This document shows, one piece after another, positions 5,491-9,921 of a DNA stretch of 9,921 nucleotides; the stretch's first letter is position 1; every line of letters begins with the position of its first letter. The translations under genes and the position numbers were made by a program. Origin of the DNA: Achromobacter sp. Its GTDB lineage: Bacteria > Pseudomonadota > Gammaproteobacteria > Burkholderiales > Burkholderiaceae_B. Below the pieces are notes generated by a model, which saw nothing but the letters and a program-made list of their open reading frames with translations, made no database searches and had not been told where the DNA came from. The stretch covers positions 1 to 9,921 of the forward strand of contig DMTA01000129.1 in NCBI GenBank assembly GCA_003454835.1. Reading direction: 5' to 3'.

Positions 5491-8184
5491 ATGGCTGACA
5501 CGCTGAAGAAGTACCGCGAGAAGCGCAACTTCGAGGTCACGTCGGAGCCCGCCGAGGGTGGCGAGGCCAACGAGAATGCCCGCGCCTTCGTCATCCAGAA
5601 ACACTGGGCAAGCCGGCTGCACTACGACTTCCGCCTGGAGCTGGATGGGGCCATGAAGAGCTGGGCGGTGCCCAAAGGCCCGTGCTATGACCCGGCCGTC
5701 AAGCGCATGGCGGTCCAGGTCGAGGATCATCCCATCGCCTACAACCAGTTCGAGGGGCAGATCCCCGAAGGCCAGTACGGCGCGGGCAAGGTCATCATCT
5801 GGGACGAAGGCAAGTGGATGCCGGTGGGCGATCCGCGCAAGGGCTATCGCGACGGCCATCTGAAGTTCGACCTGCTGGGCGTCAAGATGCAGGGGCGGTG
5901 GGCGCTGATCCGTCTAAAGGGCAAGGACTCCGAAAAGCAGCCGCCGTGGCTGCTCATCAAGGACCGCGACGATTTTGCGCGGCCCGAGCGGGAATTCAGC
6001 GTGGTGGATGAAATGCCGGACAGCGTGGTGCCGCTGCGCAAACCTGCGAAGGCCAAGACGGCAGGCAAGGGCGGCGAGGCGACAGCCAAGGTGAATTCCG
6101 CAGCCAAGAAGTCGGCTCCCGCAGCGAAAACCCGCGCCAGATCAAAGGCCCCCCCGGAAAAGGCGGCTGACGACCAATCCGGGAACCAGGCCGGCAACAC
6201 CGTTGACGCCGCCGCAGACGATCAGCACGCCTTGCCCGGCGTGGCCGCCGACTTGCCCGCGCAGCTGAAACCTCAGCTCGCCACGCTGGTTGACGGCGTG
6301 CCGCAGCATGCTCCCGATTGGCTGTACGAGATGAAATTCGACGGCTACCGGCTTGTCGCCCGGATCGAAGGCGAGGACGTGCGCCTGTTCACCCGCAACG
6401 GCCACGACTGGAGCGCTAAAATGCCGCATCTGGTCGAGGCGATGCGCGCATTGCCTGCCAAATGGGCGTGGATCGACGGGGAAATCGTAATGCTGGACCG
6501 CGAAGGCATTCCGAACTTCCAGTCGCTGCAGAACGCCTTCGACAATGATCGGACACAGGACATCGTGTTCTACGCCTTTGACCTGCCGTTTATCGGGATG
6601 CGGGACCTGCGGCAGGAACCGCTGGGCGTTCGGCGGGCGCTGCTGCAGCAACTGATGGACACGACCGAAGACGACGCGCTGCGATTCAGCGAGGCCCTTG
6701 AGGCCGCGCCATCGGATCTGGTGGCGACCGCGTGCAGGATGGGGCTGGAGGGCATCATGGCCAAGCGGCTGTCCTCGCCCTACGTGTCGCGCCGCAGCGA
6801 CACCTGGGTCAAGGTCAAGTGCGCCCGGCGCCAGGAGTTTGCCATCGTCGGGTACACGGCGCCCAAGGGCAGCCGCGCCGGATTGGGCGCGCTGCTGCTG
6901 GCGGTCACCGAGCAGGACGGCAGCCTGCGCTATGCCGGCAAAGTCGGCACGGGCTTCGACGACGCGAGCCTCGTATCCCTGCAGAAGCGCCTGGCGGCGA
7001 TCGAGACGGACAAGAAGCCGGTGACCAATGTGCCTGCGGCCGGCGGCGTGCGCTGGGTCAAACCCGAACTGATCGCCGAAGTGTCGTTTGGCGAATGGAC
7101 GAGCGGCGGCCACATCCGTCATTCCGTGTTCCGGGGTTTACGGGAGGACAAGCCGGTGAAGGCGATCTCCAGGGAGAAGGCCGTGCCGGTCGAGGACATC
7201 GACGGCGACGCGGGCGCCGGCAAATCCGCTTCGAAGGCGTCGTCTGCGGCAAGATCCGCGGGCCGATCCGCCTCGGCGTCTGCCAGCACGGTTTCCAAAT
7301 CGTCCGTACGGGCCAAGGGCGGCAAGCTCACCAACCCGGACCGGGTCATCGACCCGTCCACCAAGCTCACTAAGCTGGATCTCGCGCGGTATTACGGGCT
7401 GGTGGCGCCGCTGATGCTGGAGCATCTGAAGGGGCGGCCGGTGTCCTTCCTGCGCGCGCCCGCTGGCATTCAGGGCGAATTCTTCTTCCAGAAGCACCTC
7501 GAAGTCGCGATGCCCGGCGTCAAACCCCTGCCCGCGAAGCTCGATCCGGATCATCCGCCGCTGCTCGAGGTTCCGACGGCAGAGGCCATCATGTCCGCCG
7601 TGCAGATGAACGTCGTCGAGTTTCACACCTGGAACGCGGTCAAGACGTCCATCGGCAAGCCGGATCGCATGATGTTCGACCTGGATCCGGGCGAGGGCGT
7701 GCAATGGCCGGCCTTGCAGCAGGCCGCCAATCTTGTGCGCGTGCTGCTGCAGGAAATCGGCCTGCAGGCGTGGCTGAAGACCAGCGGCGGCAAGGGGCTG
7801 CACGTGGTCGTGCCGCTGCGCAAGCAATACGACTGGGACACCGTGAAGCGGTTTTCGCAGGTGATCGTGCAGCACCTGGCGCGCACGCTGCCGCAATTGT
7901 TCGTGGCCAAGAGCGGCCCGAAGAACCGCGTCGGCAAGATCTTCGCGGACTACCTGCGCAATGGCTTCGGGGCGACGACGGTATGCGCGTGGTCTGCGCG
8001 GGCGCGGCCTGGCCTTGGCATTTCGGTCCCGGTCACCTGGGATGAGCTGGACAAGCTTACGAGCGGGGCGCACTGGACGATTCAGGATGTGCATGCCCGA
8101 CTGGATGCGGGCAACACGCCCTGGGACGACTACGCGCCGCAGTCTCTGACGGCCGCCATGTCGGCGATGGAGTTCGAACCATGA
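5491..8184 (+). CDS. ligD: Multifunctional DNA ligase D (LigD)
   Basis: An 897-aa NHEJ enzyme that trims, fills and seals Ku-bound DNA ends, with all three modules intact. The 3'-phosphoesterase covers about 5-180, with metal/catalytic residues H38, H44 and D46 in HWASRLHYDF, then H80 and Y84. The ATP-dependent ligase covers about 260-555: nucleophile K282 in MKFDGYR, IDGEIVML at 328-335, GIMAKR at 421-426, WVKVK at 439-443, then an OB-fold with KVGTGFD. The primase-like polymerase covers about 612-890: D730 and D732 in FDLDPG, KTSGGKGLHVVVPL at 763-776, and D820 in FADYLRNG. Domain order is phosphoesterase-ligase-polymerase, the common proteobacterial arrangement. Two disordered linkers join the modules: Lys/Ala-rich 184-250 and Ser/Ala-rich 570-610. 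It starts 2 nt after ku; AAGG at 5477-5480 is a weak ribosome site, consistent with coupling to ku. Confidence 0.97.
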   Translation: MADTLKKYREKRNFEVTSEPAEGGEANENARAFVIQKHWASRLHYDFRLELDGAMKSWAVPKGPCYDPAVKRMAVQVEDHPIAYNQFEGQIPEGQYGAGKVIIWDEGKWMPVGDPRKGYRDGHLKFDLLGVKMQGRWALIRLKGKDSEKQPPWLLIKDRDDFARPEREFSVVDEMPDSVVPLRKPAKAKTAGKGGEATAKVNSAAKKSAPAAKTRARSKAPPEKAADDQSGNQAGNTVDAAADDQHALPGVAADLPAQLKPQLATLVDGVPQHAPDWLYEMKFDGYRLVARIEGEDVRLFTRNGHDWSAKMPHLVEAMRALPAKWAWIDGEIVMLDREGIPNFQSLQNAFDNDRTQDIVFYAFDLPFIGMRDLRQEPLGVRRALLQQLMDTTEDDALRFSEALEAAPSDLVATACRMGLEGIMAKRLSSPYVSRRSDTWVKVKCARRQEFAIVGYTAPKGSRAGLGALLLAVTEQDGSLRYAGKVGTGFDDASLVSLQKRLAAIETDKKPVTNVPAAGGVRWVKPELIAEVSFGEWTSGGHIRHSVFRGLREDKPVKAISREKAVPVEDIDGDAGAGKSASKASSAARSAGRSASASASTVSKSSVRAKGGKLTNPDRVIDPSTKLTKLDLARYYGLVAPLMLEHLKGRPVSFLRAPAGIQGEFFFQKHLEVAMPGVKPLPAKLDPDHPPLLEVPTAEAIMSAVQMNVVEFHTWNAVKTSIGKPDRMMFDLDPGEGVQWPALQQAANLVRVLLQEIGLQAWLKTSGGKGLHVVVPLRKQYDWDTVKRFSQVIVQHLARTLPQLFVAKSGPKNRVGKIFADYLRNGFGATTVCAWSARARPGLGISVPVTWDELDKLTSGAHWTIQDVHARLDAGNTPWDDYAPQSLTAAMSAMEFEP

Positions 8185-8198
8185 TGCATGGATCTCCG

Positions 8199-8205
8199 AA
8201 GGAGG
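8199..8205 (+). promoter_or_regulatory. Strong ribosome-binding site of the cytochrome b561 gene
   Basis: AAGGAGG, 6 nt before ATG 8212. It favours this start over the in-frame ATG at 8188, which has no such site in front of it. Confidence 0.8.
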
Positions 8206-8211
8206 CTTCCT

Positions 8212-8757
8212 ATGGCACCCCGCATCGCTGGATCAAGCGTGATGGACCATCCGAACGGGTATGGAATCGTCAGCCGCGTGCTGCACTGGCTCATGGCGGT
8301 ACTGCTGGCGTGGCAATTCACCAGCGCGGCGTCGCGGCAGTTTTTACCGGACACCCCGATCGAAGATTTTTTCTGGGCCACGCACACGTCGCTGGGCCTA
8401 TTGCTGCTGATTCTGGTGCTGGTGCGCGGCGCCTGGGCCATCGCCAACTGGGGCAAGCGGCCCGACAGCGGCTTGCTGGCGGGGTTCGGGCATTTTGTTC
8501 TGTACCTGATGATGATCGCCATCCCCACGCTGGCGCTCTTGCGCGCCTATGGGCGGGGAAGGGGATATTCCGCCTTCGGCATCCAGATCTTCAGTCCCCG
8601 CGACCAGGAGATCGAAGACCTGGTGGAACTCGCCAACGCCTGGCATGGTCTGCTGGGCTGGACGCTGCTGGCGCTGGTTGTGGGCCACATCACGATGGCC
8701 TTCCTGCACCGCAGGGCGGACGGAAGGCGGGTTTTGACCCGCATGACCAAGGGATGA
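8212..8757 (+). CDS. Cytochrome b561 family membrane protein
   Basis: A 181-aa inner-membrane di-heme b-type cytochrome with four membrane helices at about 23-40, 55-75, 91-111 and 143-165. Histidines placed as heme ligands are H25 (RVLHWLMA), H58 (WATHTSLG), H145 (NAWHGLLG) and H159 (VVGHITMA); H94 and H166 are also present. The opening NGYGIVSRVLHWLMAVLL is the usual start of bacterial b561 proteins. These transfer electrons between quinol and periplasmic acceptors; E. coli CybB acts as a superoxide:quinone oxidoreductase. The start is chosen from AAGGAGG at 8199-8205. It begins 27 nt after ligD and ends 33 nt before the next gene, so it is probably in the same transcript, an unexpected partner for DNA repair genes. 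Confidence 0.92.
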   Translation: MAPRIAGSSVMDHPNGYGIVSRVLHWLMAVLLAWQFTSAASRQFLPDTPIEDFFWATHTSLGLLLLILVLVRGAWAIANWGKRPDSGLLAGFGHFVLYLMMIAIPTLALLRAYGRGRGYSAFGIQIFSPRDQEIEDLVELANAWHGLLGWTLLALVVGHITMAFLHRRADGRRVLTRMTKG

Positions 8758-8759
8758 CG

Positions 8760-8777
8760 GGCGGCGCGGCAGCCGCC
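8760..8777 (+). other. Hairpin just upstream of a ribosome site
   Basis: GGCGGC and GCCGCC form a 6-bp all-GC stem around a 6-nt loop. It starts 2 nt after the b561 stop and ends 2 nt before AGGAGGA (8780-8786) of the next gene. It could limit processing or tune translation. No T-run follows, so it is not a standard terminator. Confidence 0.4.
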
Positions 8778-8790
8778 ACAGGAGGAATTC

Positions 8791-9030
8791 ATGCACCGCG
8801 ATGAGCTCTTGGCACTGATGATTTCAGTTTCCGCGCCCGCTCCCCGGCTGGACGAGTGGGATCGGGTGCTCTCGCTCTACGCGGGATACCTGGAGGGCGT
8901 CGCGCCCAAGCTGTCCGAAAAGGAATTGGGCAATTTCATCGGCGCCGGGGCCATGTTTTACCGGACGCTTTGCCAGGCGAATGCCTATCGGCAGGAATCT
9001 GTTTGGGGGCGGCGCAAGAAAGAGAGCTAG
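8791..9030 (+). CDS. Small hypothetical protein (79 aa)
   Basis: Not recognised. It has 79 residues, soluble, mostly helical in appearance, with W23/Y30/Y33 (LDEWDRVLSLYAGYLEGV), a Gly-rich hydrophobic patch NFIGAGAMFYRTLCQ (48-62), one Cys (C61) and a basic end (GRRKKES). There is no signal peptide or full membrane helix. AGGAGGA at 8780-8786 gives a strong ribosome site. It is the last gene of the plus-strand set, 33 nt after the b561 gene. The strong ribosome site and its place in the run argue that it is real. Its function cannot be guessed from sequence. Confidence 0.72.
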   Translation: MHRDELLALMISVSAPAPRLDEWDRVLSLYAGYLEGVAPKLSEKELGNFIGAGAMFYRTLCQANAYRQESVWGRRKKES

Positions 9031-9202
9031 GCCGACCCCGGGCAACACCGGCCGTCCCCCGGGAGGCGGGGGGCATTACATACCCGCATCGCAGATGCAA
9101 ACGTTGCACAGGCACGACCTGCCGCGACGTGTGGGCGCCGACAAGGCTATCGTTTTCGGCCACTGGGCGACGCGCTCGACCAGGCCGCTTGACCAAAAGC
9201 GG
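9031..9202. other. Convergent intergenic region
   Basis: 172 nt between the stop of the 79-aa gene (+) and the stop of the membrane-anchored gene (-). It holds a possible 7-bp hairpin at 9054-9074 (GTCCCCC with GGGGGGC, one G-T pair) and hairpin-forming sequence at 9185-9205. Neither is followed by a T-run. No gene is supported here. Confidence 0.5.
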
Positions 9203-9205
9203 TCA
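9185..9205 (-). terminator. Candidate hairpin at the end of the membrane-anchored gene
   Basis: Two overlapping inverted repeats: CCGCTT (9185-9190) with AAGCGG (9197-9202), and TGACC (9190-9194) with GGTCA (9201-9205). The second includes the stop codon. They cannot form together. The short stems and missing U-tract make a terminator only possible. Confidence 0.25.
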
Positions 9206-9487
9206 CGCGAACAGCCGGTACGCCACGCCCAAGCTGAAGAGCAGCGCGGTGCCGATGGCGTAGAACGCCAGCGACAGCCAGGCGCTCAGCGGCACGCGCG
9301 CCGGCGCTTCAGCGTCCGCTGACAGCGGGGCCGACTGCGCCGAGGGCAGGAGTTCTTCGTTGGCGGCTGCGGGGCGGAGGCGCTGGCTGGCAGCGGCGTC
9401 CGAGTGGCGGGCAACGGGCGCAATGGCGAGGGATACGAGGGGCGCGCCGGCGGGAGTCGGCGACAGAACGGGTTCCGGTGAGCTCAT
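9203..9487 (-). CDS. Small protein with one C-terminal membrane helix (94 aa)
   Basis: A 94-residue protein, not recognised as a family. Residues 1-64 are Ala/Pro/Ser-rich and probably disordered. Residues about 70-90 (LSLAFYAIGTALLFSLGVAY) form a single membrane helix, ending only a few residues before the C-terminus (RLFA), a tail-anchored layout. There is no N-terminal signal peptide. ATG 9487 is chosen because GGAGG lies 6 nt upstream on the minus strand; the frame extends 5 codons further without a better site. It is divergent from the aldehyde dehydrogenase gene and convergent with the NHEJ set. The C-terminal helix and ribosome site support a real gene, but the low-complexity N-terminus weakens any family assignment. 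Confidence 0.65.
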   Translation of the reverse strand: MSSPEPVLSPTPAGAPLVSLAIAPVARHSDAAASQRLRPAAANEELLPSAQSAPLSADAEAPARVPLSAWLSLAFYAIGTALLFSLGVAYRLFA

Positions 9488-9749
9488 GGAAAGCCTCCGC
9501 AATCAAAGGGTTGGGTGACGAAAGGCGAAACGCCTACAGCAAGCAGCGTGCCCAATCGTTGCCCGTCAGCCGGACGTCAGCTCGGGGGCAGCCCCGGCAT
9601 CAACCGGGCCGCCTGCCGGACGGTCCGCACACGGCCCACTTCCCGTCTCCCGCCCAAACACTTACGATACGGCAGGCGCCGGGCGTTTCTCGCCGCGCTT
9701 GCCCGAATCGACTGACACGTGACGGCCGCATTTCAAACACGGAGCATTC
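9488..9749. promoter_or_regulatory. Divergent intergenic region before the aldehyde dehydrogenase
   Basis: 262 nt with no supported gene; it must hold promoters for both flanking genes. Short symmetric elements are AGGCG-AAA-CGCCT (9523-9535), CGGGG-GCAG-CCCCG (9583-9596) and CGGAC-G-GTCCG (9617-9627). CACGTG is at 9716-9721. No clear -35/-10 pair was found. Confidence 0.45.
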
Positions 9750-9921
9750 ATGAACGGTTACCCAGATACTCTTCTCCTGATCGACAACGAATGGCGCGAG
9801 GCCCGCGGCGGCGCGCGCATCGACGTCGTCACCCCCGCCACCGGCCAGAAGATCGGCCAGGTGGCCAGCGCCTCCCGCGAGGACCTGGACGCCGCGCTGG
9901 CGGCAGCGCAACGCGGCTTCG
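9750..9921 (+). CDS. Aldehyde dehydrogenase, N-terminal part (3' partial)
   Basis: The first 57 residues of an NAD(P)-dependent aldehyde dehydrogenase; the gene runs off the window. The segment [30 protein letters not shown], followed by [16 protein letters not shown], is the standard N-terminal start of the superfamily and most resembles succinate-semialdehyde dehydrogenase-type members, which oxidise the semialdehyde to succinate in 4-aminobutyrate and related catabolism. The catalytic Cys and Glu are outside the window, so the substrate cannot be decided. GGAG at 9741-9744 lies 5 nt before the ATG. It is divergent from the small membrane-anchored gene. Confidence 0.88.
   Translation, partial: MNGYPDTLLLIDNEWREARGGARIDVVTPATGQKIGQVASASREDLDAALAAAQRGF

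Noticed and set aside
5191..5859. 222-aa reverse-strand frame with Leu/Ala/Val-rich, membrane-like segments
   Set aside because: The hydrophobic repeats are the antisense of the Ku lysine-rich tail codons, so the apparent membrane protein is an artefact.
6142..7122. 326-aa reverse-strand open frame inside ligD
   Set aside because: Opposite strand of intact LigD ligase motifs; the Arg/His/Gln-rich translation is typical of a GC shadow.
7138..8094. 318-aa reverse-strand open frame inside ligD
   Set aside because: Antisense to the conserved polymerase domain; no ribosome site or domain supports it.
8181..8804. 207-aa plus-strand frame overlapping the ligD stop by ATGA
   Set aside because: The overlapping start is tempting, but the frame is out of register with the well-supported cytochrome b561 and its translation is Gly/Arg/Ala-rich noise.
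9054..9074. Hairpin after the 79-aa gene as an intrinsic terminator
   Set aside because: A 7-bp stem is possible, but it is followed by ATTACATACC rather than a T-run; kept only as a note in the intergenic entry.

Overview
This is a high-GC, gene-dense bacterial chromosome segment. Protein similarity and gene style suggest a betaproteobacterium of the Alcaligenaceae (Achromobacter/Bordetella-like). That placement is from recall, not a search. I see no tRNA, rRNA, CRISPR array, insertion sequence or phage gene. Both edges cut through genes.

Left part (2-2053, + strand): the C-terminal 593 residues of an outer-membrane TonB-dependent copper receptor of the OprC/NosA type, including its CxxxM and HxM copper-ligand motifs. 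It is followed by a small orphan gene.

Second block (2095-3188, - strand): a polyphosphate kinase 2 gene (ppk2), followed after 17 nt by a gene for an 84-aa RRM-like protein. The ppk2 leader carries a perfect GGCGCC hairpin.

Central block (3425-9030, + strand): seven tightly spaced genes reading in the same direction as ppk2's divergent neighbour. In order they are an 81-aa acidic disordered protein, a secreted PRC-barrel protein, a small membrane protein, Ku, LigD (phosphoesterase-ligase-polymerase order), a cytochrome b561 and a 79-aa protein of unknown function. Ku and LigD together form a complete bacterial non-homologous end-joining (NHEJ) machine, which seals double-strand breaks without a template, typically in non-dividing or stressed cells. 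The gaps between these genes (2-59 nt) and the good ribosome-binding sites suggest one transcription unit. The divergent ppk2/NHEJ intergenic region (3189-3424) holds a perfect 10-bp inverted repeat that could be a shared control site.

Right part (9203-9921): a small alanine/proline-rich protein with a single C-terminal membrane helix (- strand), then a 262-nt divergent intergenic region with short palindromes. The window ends with the first 57 codons of an aldehyde dehydrogenase (+ strand).

The most interesting idea is functional. PPK2 can make nucleoside triphosphates from polyphosphate, while LigD consumes ATP for ligation and NTPs for gap filling. The divergent pair could therefore be a starvation-repair module, accompanied by small envelope, redox and disordered proteins of unknown role. 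This is inference from gene order.
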